A stretch of DNA of 64,000 nucleotides from Streptomyces sp. CC208A (GTDB lineage: Bacteria; Actinomycetota; Actinomycetes; Streptomycetales; Streptomycetaceae), in NCBI RefSeq assembly GCF_030010625.1, contig NZ_JASCXN010000033.1:17921-81920 (forward strand), given 5' to 3'. Shown piece by piece: positions 41,213 through 49,741 of this stretch (position 1 is the first letter of the stretch; every line of letters begins with the position of its first letter). Position numbers and translations under genes: made by a program. The notes beneath the pieces were generated by a model. It ran no database searches. It was not told where the DNA came from and was given only the letters and a program-made list of their open reading frames with translations.

Positions 41213-42742
41213 TCAGTCGGTGATCTCGACCTTCCCGTTCGCCGAGGGGGACGGGACCGCCGGGGCCGTGGGGACGGCCTTGGCGGTGAGGCTCTGGAGG
41301 AGGCCCGCCAGGTCGACTCCCGTGGTGGAGCCGAGGAGTTCGATGCCCTGCGTCACGTTGTCCGCGACCGCGCGGGGCAGCTTCCCGGCGCCGTCGGTGG
41401 AGATGACGGTCATCTTGTCGATGGCGGAGAGGGGCTCCGCCGCCTTCGCGACGACCTGCGGCAGGACCTCGACCAGCATCTGGAGCACGGCCGCCTCGCC
41501 GTACCGCTCGAAGGCGTCGGCCCGCTTGTGCATGGCCTCGGCCTCGGCGGAGCCCTTCGCCGCGATGGCTGCGGCCTCCGCGTCGCCTTCGAGGCGGACG
41601 GCCTCCGCGATGGCGGCGCGCAGGGCCCGCTCGGCCTCACCGCGCTTGGCGCCCTCGATGGCCTCGGCCTCGGCGAGGGCCTGGCGGCGCTGCTTCTCGC
41701 CCTCACCGGTGAGCCGGGCCCGCTCGGCCTCGGCCTCGGCCGCCGCGATGGCCGCCATCCGCTCGCCCTCGGCCTGCTTCACCCGGGCGGTGCGCTGCGC
41801 CTCGGCCTGCTGCTCGGCCTCGTACCGCCTGGCGTCGGCGGGCTTGCGGACCTCGGTGTCGAGCTGGCGGTCGGTCAGGGCGGCCTGCCGGGCGGCGACC
41901 TTCTCCTGCTCGGTGAGGATCTCCTGCTGGCGGGCGGCCTCGGCGAGCGGTCCCGCGGCGTTGGCCTGGGCGGCGGCCTCGTCGGTCTGCGCCTTGATCT
42001 CGGCCTGCTTCAGGTAGAGCGTCCGCTGGGCGACCGCGATCTCCTCCTCGGCCTTCAGCCGGGCCTGCTCGGCGGCGCGCCGGGCCTCGGCCTCGGCGAT
42101 GTCGGCCTCCTGCTTGGCGCGGGCGGCCTCGGGCCGGCCGAGGTCCTCCAGGTAGGAGCCCTCGGTGGTGATGTCCTGGATCTGGAAGGCGTCGAGGACG
42201 AGGCCCTGCCCGGAGAGGCTCGCCTCGGCCTCCTCGGCGACCTGCCCGGCGAAGGCGGCCCGGTCGCGGATAATGTCCTCGACGGACATCCGGCCGACGA
42301 TCGACCGCAGCGCGCCGGAGAGCACCTCCTGGGTGAAGCCGACGATGCCGTCCTGCTGCATCAGGAAGCGCTGGGCGGCGGCGCGGATGGAGTCCTCGGT
42401 GCCGCCGACCTTGACGATGGCGACGCCCTCCAGGTTGGCCTTCACGCCGCGCAGGGTGACGGCGCCGCGCACGGCGACCGGGATGTGCCGGCTGGAGAGG
42501 TCGAGGGTGAACTTCTGCTGCACGAACGGCACGACGAAGACCCCGCCGCCGACGACGACCTTCTGGCCGCTGTTGTCCGTGTAGACGCGGCCGGTCGCCG
42601 GATCGGTGGCCTTCTTGCCGCGCCGGCCGGTGATGATGAACGCCTCGCTCGGGCCCGCGACCTTGTAGCGGGTGACGACCACGAGGCCGAGCAGGACGAG
42701 CAGGACGACGATGCCCACCACGGCGGTGAGAACAGGGCTCAT
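41213..42742 (-). CDS. Flotillin-family SPFH membrane scaffold
   Basis: A 509-residue protein. The N-terminal membrane helix (about 5-25, LTAVVGIVVLLVLLGLVVVTRY) leads to an SPFH/band-7 domain (about 30-205, VAGPSEAFIITGRRGK to QIQDITTEGSYLEDLGRPE). A long Ala/Glu-rich coiled coil (about 205-400) and a short C-terminal helical end follow. This is the standard flotillin/YqiK layout, thought to organise membrane domains and fluidity. Directly upstream is an NfeD-like gene, the common partner, so the two form an operon. Confidence 0.95.
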   Translation of the reverse strand: MSPVLTAVVGIVVLLVLLGLVVVTRYKVAGPSEAFIITGRRGKKATDPATGRVYTDNSGQKVVVGGGVFVVPFVQQKFTLDLSSRHIPVAVRGAVTLRGVKANLEGVAIVKVGGTEDSIRAAAQRFLMQQDGIVGFTQEVLSGALRSIVGRMSVEDIIRDRAAFAGQVAEEAEASLSGQGLVLDAFQIQDITTEGSYLEDLGRPEAARAKQEADIAEAEARRAAEQARLKAEEEIAVAQRTLYLKQAEIKAQTDEAAAQANAAGPLAEAARQQEILTEQEKVAARQAALTDRQLDTEVRKPADARRYEAEQQAEAQRTARVKQAEGERMAAIAAAEAEAERARLTGEGEKQRRQALAEAEAIEGAKRGEAERALRAAIAEAVRLEGDAEAAAIAAKGSAEAEAMHKRADAFERYGEAAVLQMLVEVLPQVVAKAAEPLSAIDKMTVISTDGAGKLPRAVADNVTQGIELLGSTTGVDLAGLLQSLTAKAVPTAPAVPSPSANGKVEITD

Positions 42743-42803
42743 GGCGAACCCTCCTTCGATCAGGACTCAAGGGGAGGAGCGGAGACGAAAAAAGCGGCTG
42801 CGG

Positions 42804-43307
42804 TCAGCGTTCGACCGGACGGACGTGGACGGACGTGGACGAGAGGACCGACTCGACCCACACCTCGGTGCCGCGCGGGACGGGCCCGGACGCCTTGGCC
42901 GCGTACTTCACGGGCTGGCCGCCCAGATACAGCAGGACCTCGCCGTAGCCGTCCGCCGGTACGGCGGTGACCACGGAGCCGGAGCTGCCGGTCAGGTCCT
43001 CACCGCGCGGTGCGGGCGCGGTCGCGTCGTGCAGCAGGACCCGGCTGAACCTCCAGGTCAGCCAGCCCACGCCGCACCCCGCGACCACGCCCGCACCGGT
43101 GGCGACCCCCACCCCCGTGCCGCTCGTGCCGAGCACGAGCGCCCCCGTGAAGCCGAGTGCCGAAAGGAACCCGGCGACCACAGGCAGCGACAGGACCCCG
43201 TCCAGCCCCCCGAAGCCGTCGAGGAGTCCTTCGAGGACCCCGCCGAAGACCAGGCTCAGGACGAGCAGCAGCAGACCGACAATGCCGAGACCGAGAAACC
43301 AGACCAT
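42804..43307 (-). CDS. NfeD-like membrane protein
   Basis: A 167-residue protein. Three predicted membrane helices lie in the first about 85 residues (VWFLGLGIVGLLLLVLSLVFGGV, LPVVAGFLSALGFTGALVL, VATGAGVVAGCGVGWLTW). A soluble OB-fold-like domain (about 105-165, EDLTGSSGSVVTAVPADGYGEVLLYLGGQPVKYAAKA) follows, as in short NfeD1b/YuaF proteins. ATG 43307 has AAGGAG upstream. The flotillin gene starts 61 bp downstream; such pairs act together in membrane organisation. Confidence 0.88.
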   Translation of the reverse strand: MVWFLGLGIVGLLLLVLSLVFGGVLEGLLDGFGGLDGVLSLPVVAGFLSALGFTGALVLGTSGTGVGVATGAGVVAGCGVGWLTWRFSRVLLHDATAPAPRGEDLTGSSGSVVTAVPADGYGEVLLYLGGQPVKYAAKASGPVPRGTEVWVESVLSSTSVHVRPVER

Positions 43308-43400
43308 GTCCCCGCTCCTTCGACTGCCGCTTCCTGTCCGCCGTCCAGAGGATCGTTTCACCGGGGAGGGCCCGCTCGCATTGCCGGTCCCCGGCAATGT

Positions 43401-43931
43401 TTACGTGTCCTTGATGCCGTCCGGCGACGCTTGGGTCCAGTGGTCCGCATGCCCCCGTATCGCCCGGCCCAGGGCCCGTACCGCCTCCTCGCCCGGCGGG
43501 CCGGCGGGGAGGCGGCGGGCGGCGCATTCGATGAGGAGGGTGGCCGCTATGAGCTCCTGGTGAGGGGTGAGGCCCGGTTCCCGCGCCGGACCGCGGGGCG
43601 GCGGCTCGGCGGGGAGCGGGTCCGCCGCCGTTTCGAGGGCGTGGCGGGCCCGGGCGAGGAAGGCGGAGCAGAGGTGTCGGTCGGGGCCGTCCGGCCGGTC
43701 CAGGGAGAGGGGCAGTGCCGTCGCGAACTCGTGGAGGATCGACTCGGCGTGCTCCCGGAGCAGGGCGGACGCCGGGGTCGGTCTCCGTACCGGGGCCGGT
43801 CCGGTTCTTCTCGGCGCGCCGTGGAAGGGCGCGGCGCGGCGGAGCCCTTCGGTGAGTGCTTCGGCGAAATGCCGGCCGATGAACACGGAACTCATGGCCG
43901 GTCCCGGGTCGGGGTGAGAGGGACTTCTCAC
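43401..43931 (-). CDS. Hypothetical helical protein
   Basis: A 176-residue protein; GTG 43931 is chosen because AAGGAGG lies 6-7 nt upstream. ATG 43895 (SSVFIGRHFAEAL) is an alternative. It is mostly helical and Ala/Arg/Pro rich, with LREHAESILHEFATAL, LCSAFLARARHALETA and HQELIAATLLIECAARRLP. No domain recognised, no membrane segment. It lies at the border between conserved chromosome and the biosynthetic cluster, with its promoter facing away from the cluster. Confidence 0.7.
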   Translation of the reverse strand: MRSPSHPDPGPAMSSVFIGRHFAEALTEGLRRAAPFHGAPRRTGPAPVRRPTPASALLREHAESILHEFATALPLSLDRPDGPDRHLCSAFLARARHALETAADPLPAEPPPRGPAREPGLTPHQELIAATLLIECAARRLPAGPPGEEAVRALGRAIRGHADHWTQASPDGIKDT

Positions 43932-44010
43932 GGTGCCTCCTTGGCGGCGCTCGCTGCACCGAAATCGAACCATCGGGGGCACATCCCGGACTCATATTCG
44001 AGTAATGATG

Positions 44011-44028
44011 TGATCCGCATATGATCCG
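44011..44028 (+). promoter_or_regulatory. Heptamer direct repeats (SARP-box-like) before the imine reductase gene
   Basis: TGATCCG-CATA-TGATCCG: two identical heptamers with 4-bp spacing (11-bp period), the geometry bound by SARP activators. The second heptamer overlaps a possible -35 (TGATCC, 44022-44027) with a 17-bp spacer to TAATTT (44045-44050). The gene start is 113 bp further downstream. Confidence 0.6.
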
Positions 44029-44162
44029 GATTTTTTTACGGCGGTAATTTTGTGGATCCCGTCAAGAATTCCTCTTTTCCCTTCCGGAGGCGGACGGAAG
44101 CATCGTCCGTGAGTGCGGCGCAGCGCGGCGCGGCACAGCGGAACAGGAAAGAACGAGAGCAC

Positions 44163-45053
44163 ATGAACACGGAACACGACGCCACGCACGCCCCGGTGAC
44201 GGTCCTCGGCCTCGGCCTGATGGGGCAGGCCCTCGCCCGTGCCCTGCTCAAGCAGGGACACCCCACGACGGTCTGGAACCGGTCGCCGGAGAAGGCCGAC
44301 GACCTCGCCGCCCACGGGGCGTCGGCGGCGGGCACGGCGGCCGAGGCGGTCACCGCCGCCCCCCTCGTACTGGTCTGCCTGTCGACGTACGAGGCCGTCC
44401 GCTCCGTCCTCGGCCCGCTCACCGGCGAGCTCGCGGGCCGCACCCTGGTCAACCTGACCTCGGGCACCCCGGAACAGGCCCGCGCCGAGGCGCGCTGGGC
44501 CGCGGAGCACGGCATCGGGTACCTCGACGGCGCCGTCATGTCCGTGCCCCAGGGGATCGGCGAACCCGGCACCGTACTGCTCTACAGCGGGGTGTACGAC
44601 GCCTACGAGGTCCACCGGGAGACGCTCGGGGCGCTGGGCGGCGGCACGGCCTACCTGGACACCGACGCCGGTCTCGCCTCGGTCTACGACGTGGCCCTGC
44701 TCGGGCTCATGTGGTCGACCATGGCCGGCTTCGTCCACGCCACGGCCCTCGTCGGCACGGAGAACGTGGACGCGGCGGTCTTCACCCGGGTGGGCAACCG
44801 GTGGCTGGAGACCGTCAGCGGCTACCTCACCGCGTACGCGGACCAGATCGACACCGGCCGCTACCCGGCCGACGCCACCCTGCGGACCCAGACCGCGGCC
44901 ATGGACCACGTCATCCACGCCAGCGAGCAGGGCGGCATCGACAGCGGGCTGCCCCGGCTCGTCAAGGCGCTCACCGAGCGCGCGATCGCGGCCGGTCACG
45001 GCGAGGACAGCTTCGCCAGCCTGGTGGAGGTGTTCAGGCGACCCGGGCGGTGA
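44163..45053 (+). CDS. Imine-reductase-like NADP-dependent oxidoreductase
   Basis: A 296-residue protein of the beta-hydroxyacid dehydrogenase/6-phosphogluconate dehydrogenase superfamily. The N-terminal Rossmann motif is VTVLGLGLMGQALARALL, followed by VWNRSPEKA (Arg and Ser typical for NADPH). The interdomain helix and helical dimerisation domain (about 165-290) match imine reductases in length and layout. The typical catalytic Lys of hydroxyacid dehydrogenases is not apparent; Asp or Tyr usually replaces it in imine reductases. In this cluster the natural role would be reduction of a cyclic imine formed after transamination. ATG 44163 follows GAAAGAACGAGAG. Confidence 0.82.
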   Translation: MNTEHDATHAPVTVLGLGLMGQALARALLKQGHPTTVWNRSPEKADDLAAHGASAAGTAAEAVTAAPLVLVCLSTYEAVRSVLGPLTGELAGRTLVNLTSGTPEQARAEARWAAEHGIGYLDGAVMSVPQGIGEPGTVLLYSGVYDAYEVHRETLGALGGGTAYLDTDAGLASVYDVALLGLMWSTMAGFVHATALVGTENVDAAVFTRVGNRWLETVSGYLTAYADQIDTGRYPADATLRTQTAAMDHVIHASEQGGIDSGLPRLVKALTERAIAAGHGEDSFASLVEVFRRPGR

Positions 45054-45771
45054 GCGCGGACGAGACCACGTCGGCCACTTCGTCCGTCGCGTCGCCGAGG
45101 TAGAAGTGGCCGCCGGGGAAGACCTTCAGCTCGAACGAGGCCGTGGTGTGTTCCCGCCAGGCCGCCGCCTGGCCGACGGTGACCAGCGGGTCGTCCGCGC
45201 CGATGAGGACGCTCAGCGGGCTGGCCAGCGGCGGGCCCCCCGTCCAGTGGTAGCGGCCGAGCGCCGCGTAGTCGGCCCGTAGCACCGGCATCGCCAGCTC
45301 CAGCAGCTCGGGATCGTCGAGCAGGGCGCTGTCCGTGCCGCCGAGCCGCCGGATCTCCGTGAGCAGGGCCGCGTCGTCGCGCGGCCCTGCTTCGCGTCGC
45401 AGGGGCGAGGGAGCGCCGCGCCCCGAGAGGAAGAGCCGCAGCGGCGCCGGCACCGGCCGCCGCGCGAGCAGACGCGCCGTCTCGTGGGCGACGATCGCCC
45501 CCATGCTGTGCCCGAAGAGCGCGTACGGCCGGTCCGGCTCGCCGATCGCCTCCGTGACCAGACCGGCCAGCAGGCGCAGATCCGTGACGGCCGGTTCGCG
45601 CCGGCGGTCCTGACGGCCCGGGTACTGCACGGACACCACCTCGATGTCCGGGGCGAGCGCCCTGGCCAGCGTGACGTACGCGCTCGCCGCCCCGCCCGCG
45701 TGCGGAAAGCAGATCAGCCGGGCCGCGTTCTCGGACGCCGGGACGTAGCACCTGAACCATTCGCTCTTCAC
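45034..45771 (-). CDS. Type II thioesterase
   Basis: A 245-residue alpha/beta hydrolase of the editing thioesterase family. ICFPHAGGAASAYVTLARAL is the oxyanion region, GHSMGAIVAHETARLL the nucleophile elbow, IGADDPLVTVGQAAAW the Asp, and GGHFYL the His. Such enzymes remove stalled or decarboxylated acyl groups from PKS carrier proteins. GTG 45771 is preferred since the protein then starts KSEWFRCYVPA, as expected. It is convergent with the imine reductase gene and overlaps its end by 20 bp. Confidence 0.93.
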   Translation of the reverse strand: MKSEWFRCYVPASENAARLICFPHAGGAASAYVTLARALAPDIEVVSVQYPGRQDRRREPAVTDLRLLAGLVTEAIGEPDRPYALFGHSMGAIVAHETARLLARRPVPAPLRLFLSGRGAPSPLRREAGPRDDAALLTEIRRLGGTDSALLDDPELLELAMPVLRADYAALGRYHWTGGPPLASPLSVLIGADDPLVTVGQAAAWREHTTASFELKVFPGGHFYLGDATDEVADVVSSALTARVA

Positions 45772-45929
45772 CCCCGCAGCATCGCCGCCGCGACTCAAGG
45801 CGGAGTCATGGCCCGGTAATTCCCCTGGATGAACGGGGGATGAGCCCTGCCCGGATACCTTCTGGCCACACAGCACCACGCCCGTCCATTCCGCATCCGC
45901 ACACCCGACTGGAAAGGAGCGGTATCCCG

Positions 45930-46325
45930 ATGGCCGTAATCGACAGCCGTGAACTCGCCCGTGAAGTGGAAGAGCACACCGAGCGCTATGTCCAGGCTTT
46001 CAATTCCGGGGACGCCGACGCCGTCAACTCCATGTACACGAGCGAGGCTGTCGCGGTCTGGGAGCCCGGCAAGCCCCTCACCGGCGACGAGCGCCGCGCG
46101 TCCGTGGAGGAGTTCCTCACCCGGAAGCCGAAGATGCGGGCGAAGACCCGGCACTCCTACGTGACCGGGGACACCGCGCTTCTGATCGTCGACTGGTCGA
46201 TCGCCACCACCGACGACGACGGGGAGCCCGAGCTCCTCACCGGTGTCGGGGTCGACGTGCTGCGCCGCGACGACCGGGGCACGTGGCGCTACGCCATCGA
46301 CGACCCGTACGGCGACGGCGTCTGA
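45930..46325 (+). CDS. NTF2/SnoaL-like protein 1
   Basis: A 131-residue cone-shaped-fold (NTF2-like) protein. The YVQAFNSGDADAVNSMYTSEAVAVWEPGKPLTG start and HSYVTGDTALLIVDWSI strand pattern are typical. It is clearly paralogous to the protein at 49236-49652 (shared ERRxSVEEFL/KP, HSYV.GD.AL, DGEP, DVLRR). In clusters such proteins act as cyclases, epoxide hydrolases or isomerases, but small stress-type NTF2 proteins also exist. GGAAAGGAG precedes ATG 45930. A GGTAATT element lies about 110 bp upstream. Confidence 0.85.
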   Translation: MAVIDSRELAREVEEHTERYVQAFNSGDADAVNSMYTSEAVAVWEPGKPLTGDERRASVEEFLTRKPKMRAKTRHSYVTGDTALLIVDWSIATTDDDGEPELLTGVGVDVLRRDDRGTWRYAIDDPYGDGV

Positions 46326-46339
46326 GCCGCCGCGCCGGT

Positions 46340-46367
46340 GGCCCTGCCGCACCACAGCGGCAGGGCC
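46340..46367 (+). terminator. Hairpin between NTF2-like 1 and amine oxidase genes
   Basis: An 11-bp perfect stem (46340-46350 with 46357-46367) and 6-nt loop, 14 bp after the NTF2-like stop, followed by CTTCCCC. It may separate or attenuate transcription into the oxidase gene. Confidence 0.75.
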
Positions 46368-46417
46368 CTTCCCCGATCGCACGACGACGGACGACGACCG
46401 CCAGGGGGTATGCGGCG

Positions 46418-47872
46418 ATGAACACCAGGGACGAGACGGCAGCGGGAGAGCGGGGCAGGGGGGCGTCGCGGCGGAGCGTCGTCGCATCGGCCGCGGCCGC
46501 CGCCGCCGCGCTCGTCGGAATCGGCGCGGCCCCGGAGGCCCGCGCCACGACGCCGGAGCAGGACTCCGGCCAGGACCACTTCCACGACCGTTACGACGCC
46601 ATCGTCGTCGGCGCGGGCTTCGCCGGGGTGACCGCGGCCCGCGAGCTGGCGGCGGCGGGCGCCAGGACCCTCGTCCTGGAGGCCAGGAACCGCATCGGCG
46701 GACGCACCTGGACCGACACCTTCGCCGGCCGGCGGGTCGAGATCGGCGGCACCTGGGTCGAGCCGACGATCCAGCCGTACGTCGCCCGGGAGCTCGAGCG
46801 CTACGGCATCCCGCTCGTCGCGGACACCCCGCCCGAGCGCACCTTCTTCCCCACCCCGGACGGCCCCAGGGAGTTCGGGGTCGAGGAGGGCTTCGGCCGG
46901 ATGGGGGAGGTGTACGCGCCGATCTTCGACGGCTCGCGCGAGTACTTCGAGCGCCCCTACGAGCCGCTGCACCGCGCCGATCTCCTGCGCGACCTGGACG
47001 GGCTCTCGCTCCGCGACCGCCTGGACCGGATGCGGCTCTCCCCGGCCGACGAGCTGCTCGTCAGCGGGCAGACCGGGACCCTCTCGGGCGGCTCCAGCGC
47101 CGAGGGCGCGCTGACCGCGCTTGCCCAGCGGTGGGCCCTCGCCGGCTGGAGCAACGAGGGCTGGAACAGCACCAACAGCCGGCGCGTCGAGAACGGCACG
47201 TACCGGCTCCTGAAGGCCATGCTCGACGACTGCCCGCCCGCCCTGCTGCTCGGCTCGCCCGTCGCCGCCGTCGACCAGTACCACGGCCGGGCAGCGGTCA
47301 CCACGGTCTCCGGCCGGGTCTTCCACGCCGGGACCGTGGTGATGGCGATCCCCGCCAACATGTGGCGGACCATCGCCTTCCGGCCGGGCCTCCCGCGGGC
47401 GCAGGCCACCGCGTCCGCGCAGGGGCTCGCCGTCGCCCACGCCACCAAGCTGTGGATCCACGCCCGCGGTTCGGCGGGCCGCTGCTACGCCCAGGGCGCC
47501 GAGGGCTCCCCGATGTCCCTGCTGATACCGGACCAGCTGCTGCCCGACGGCAGTCAGCTGTTCATCGGCTTCAGCGTCGACCCGTCCTTCGACGCGACCG
47601 ACCGGGCCGCCGTCCGCAGGGCGGTACGGCTCCTCGGCCCGGACATCGAGGTCATCGACGTCCGGGTGCAGGACTGGGGCAACGACCGGTACGCGCGCGG
47701 TGGCTGGACCTTCCGCAAGCCCGGCCAGCTGACCTCGCTCTATCCGGCGGTTCAGCAGCCGCACGGCCGTGTCGTCTTCGCGGGCAGCGACATCGCCGAC
47801 GGCTGGAGCGGCTACATCGACGGCGCGATCGAGTCCGGCTTCAGGGCCGCCGGCCAGGCGCTGTCCCTCTGA
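46418..47872 (+). CDS. Tat-exported flavin monoamine oxidase
   Basis: A 484-residue FAD amine oxidase. A twin-arginine signal is at the N-terminus (SRRSVVASAAAAAAALVGIG, residues 17-36; likely cut after EARA). The mature part has the dinucleotide motif VVGAGFAGVTAARELAAAG, the LEARNRIGGRTWTD segment and the C-terminal FAD-binding stretch VVFAGSDIADGWSGYIDGAIESG. It resembles bacterial monoamine and polyamine oxidases. In this cluster it could oxidise an amine or ring C-N bond of the product after export. ATG 46418 is chosen over the upstream in-frame starts because the Tat signal begins there. Confidence 0.88.
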   Translation: MNTRDETAAGERGRGASRRSVVASAAAAAAALVGIGAAPEARATTPEQDSGQDHFHDRYDAIVVGAGFAGVTAARELAAAGARTLVLEARNRIGGRTWTDTFAGRRVEIGGTWVEPTIQPYVARELERYGIPLVADTPPERTFFPTPDGPREFGVEEGFGRMGEVYAPIFDGSREYFERPYEPLHRADLLRDLDGLSLRDRLDRMRLSPADELLVSGQTGTLSGGSSAEGALTALAQRWALAGWSNEGWNSTNSRRVENGTYRLLKAMLDDCPPALLLGSPVAAVDQYHGRAAVTTVSGRVFHAGTVVMAIPANMWRTIAFRPGLPRAQATASAQGLAVAHATKLWIHARGSAGRCYAQGAEGSPMSLLIPDQLLPDGSQLFIGFSVDPSFDATDRAAVRRAVRLLGPDIEVIDVRVQDWGNDRYARGGWTFRKPGQLTSLYPAVQQPHGRVVFAGSDIADGWSGYIDGAIESGFRAAGQALSL

Positions 47873-47887
47873 CACCGCCGCCCCGAC

Positions 47888-47913
47888 ACGGTCCGCGAGC
47901 ACGGTCCGCGAGC
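47888..47913 (+). repeat. 13-bp tandem repeat upstream of the monooxygenase gene
   Basis: Two identical ACGGTCCGCGAGC units lie head to tail in the 104-bp gap between the amine oxidase and monooxygenase genes. Confidence 0.95.
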
Positions 47914-47976
47914 AAGACCCGCATTTCCGCCAACAGCCTTTCACCGTCATCGTCCTGGAAGAGAGAGGGCCCGTAC

Positions 47977-49152
47977 ATGGCCACGAACACCAAGGTGGAG
48001 TCCGTCCTGGAAGCGGTACGGGCGATCGTCCCGACGCTTCGCGAGAACGGTGAGAAGTCCGAGGACCAGCGCTGGATCCTGGACGAGAACATCGAACTCC
48101 TCGAAAAGGCCGGCGTCTTCCGCATGGCCACCCCCGAGAGGTTCGGCGGCCTGGACCTCAGCCTCGCCGACCAGGCGAGGGTCATCGCCGAGATCTCCCG
48201 CGGCTGCCCGTCCACCGGCTGGGTCACCATGGTCTGGACGACCAGCGCCTGGACGGCCACGCTCTACCCCGACCGCGCCCAGGAGGAGATCTTCGCCGGC
48301 GGCGACGTCCGCATCTCCAGCGCCTTCGCCCCCACCGGCAAGGTCGTCCCCGTCGAAGGCGGCTACCGCATCAGCGGCACCTGGCGCTTCAACACGGGCT
48401 GCCGCGGGGCGGACTGGAACTTCACCGCCGCGATGCTGGAGCACCCCGACGGCAGCAGCGAAGAGGTGATGGCCATCGTCCCGATGTCCGAGATGACCAT
48501 CGCCGACGACTGGCACGTCTCCGCGGGCGCCGCCACCGGCAGCTGCACCACCACCATCGAGGACGTGTTCGTCCCGGCCCATCACGTCGTCACCTTCGAG
48601 GAGGTGATGTTCAGCGCCACCGGCGACCGTTCCAACACCGGTGCCACCGGCCGCAACTACGGTCTGCTGAGCTTCGTGATGGCCGAGTGCGCGGCGGTGT
48701 TCATCGGCATCGCCCGGGGCGCGTACGAGCTCTTCCTGGAGCGGCTGCCCGGACGCGGCATCACCTACACGCAGTGGGAGGACCAGAGCCGGCACCCGCT
48801 GACGCAGGTCCAGGTCGCCACCGCCGCCAACAAGATCACCGCGGCCGAGAGCATGGCCGAGGTGTGGCTGAAGCTCCTCCAGGAGCGCGCCGACGCCGGC
48901 GAGCAGCCGACGCTGGAGGAGAAGGCCGTCGTCCGCGGCCAGGCCAACTTCGCCGCCCAGCTCGCGAAGGAGGCGGTGGAGCTGCTGTACACCGCCAGCG
49001 GCGGCAGCGTCATCCAGCGCGGCGTGCCCTTCCAGCGTTTCCACCGGGACATCCAGGGCTTCTCGCTGCACGCCCTCGTGCAGGTCAACGCGAACCTGGA
49101 GCTGCAGGGCCGGGTGCTGCTCGGTCTTGAGCCGGAGACCGACTTCCTCTGA
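47977..49152 (+). CDS. Flavin-dependent monooxygenase, acyl-CoA dehydrogenase fold
   Basis: A 391-residue group D flavoprotein. The acyl-CoA dehydrogenase-like layout is visible: an N-terminal helical domain (RWILDENIELLEKAGVFRMATPERFGG), a beta domain (ISGTWRFNTGCRGADWNFTAAML) and a C-terminal helical bundle (GRNYGLLSFVMAECAAVFIGIARGAYELFLERL). It lacks the catalytic Glu context of true dehydrogenases and looks like HsaA, KijD3 and other two-component hydroxylases or N-oxygenases that use reduced flavin supplied by a reductase. The flavin reductase at 49742-50293 is the evident partner. GAGAGAGG precedes ATG 47977. Confidence 0.9.
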   Translation: MATNTKVESVLEAVRAIVPTLRENGEKSEDQRWILDENIELLEKAGVFRMATPERFGGLDLSLADQARVIAEISRGCPSTGWVTMVWTTSAWTATLYPDRAQEEIFAGGDVRISSAFAPTGKVVPVEGGYRISGTWRFNTGCRGADWNFTAAMLEHPDGSSEEVMAIVPMSEMTIADDWHVSAGAATGSCTTTIEDVFVPAHHVVTFEEVMFSATGDRSNTGATGRNYGLLSFVMAECAAVFIGIARGAYELFLERLPGRGITYTQWEDQSRHPLTQVQVATAANKITAAESMAEVWLKLLQERADAGEQPTLEEKAVVRGQANFAAQLAKEAVELLYTASGGSVIQRGVPFQRFHRDIQGFSLHALVQVNANLELQGRVLLGLEPETDFL

Positions 49153-49235
49153 TCCCGCCGGTCCTTCGACCCAGCCGGTCCTCGACCGGTCGAGCAAGCA
49201 CCAGTCAACCAAGCGAGAGTGGAGACCGATCCGCC

Positions 49236-49652
49236 ATGACCGTCCACATCGACCCCGACAAGCCGGACCTGACCTCCGACACCGAGACCCAGAACGACAT
49301 CTTCCTGCAGGTCTTCAACGCCGGTGACGGCGAGCTCTTCGACCGCCTCTACCGCGAGGACGCGATATCGAACTTCTCCGGCAGCCCGCTCACCGGCGCC
49401 GAGCGGCTGCGGTGGTTCAAGGAGTTCCTCTCGGCCAAGCCCACGCTGGAGGCGCGGGTCACGCACTCGTACGTCGCCGGCGACGTGGCCCTGATCGGCG
49501 TGGAGTTCAGCATCGACAGCACCGGCCCCGACGGTGAGCCCGTCCACCTGGAGGGACGCTGCACCGACGTGCTGCGCCGGGTGGAGGACGGCCGCTGGCT
49601 GATGGCCGTCGACCGGCCGGTGGCCGGCTCGCTGCTGCCCGAGTCCGCGTAG
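49236..49652 (+). CDS. NTF2/SnoaL-like protein 2
   Basis: A 138-residue NTF2-like protein, paralogous to the one at 45930. Segments are FLQVFNAGDGELFDRLYREDAISNFSGSPLTGAERLRWFKEFLSAKP and HSYVAGDVALIGVEFSIDSTGPDGEPVHLEG. It is on the same strand as the monooxygenase, 83 bp after it. Between them lie imperfect direct repeats of GCCGGTCCTTCGACC. It probably acts on the same pathway intermediate class as its paralogue; the reaction is unknown. Confidence 0.86.
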   Translation: MTVHIDPDKPDLTSDTETQNDIFLQVFNAGDGELFDRLYREDAISNFSGSPLTGAERLRWFKEFLSAKPTLEARVTHSYVAGDVALIGVEFSIDSTGPDGEPVHLEGRCTDVLRRVEDGRWLMAVDRPVAGSLLPESA

Positions 49653-49672
49653 CCGTACGCGCGAAGAGGAAC

Positions 49673-49713
49673 GGCCCGTGTACCGGCCGGCGTCAGCCGG
49701 CGGCACATGGGCC
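49673..49713. terminator. Imperfect bidirectional hairpin between NTF2-like 2 and flavin reductase
   Basis: A GGCCCGTGTACCGGCCGGC arm pairs with a GCCGGCGGCACATGGGCC arm with a few mismatches, followed by GGGTTCTTTT on the + strand. It lies between convergent genes. Confidence 0.7.
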
Positions 49714-49741
49714 GGGTTCTTTTCCGGGCGGGGCCGGTCGA

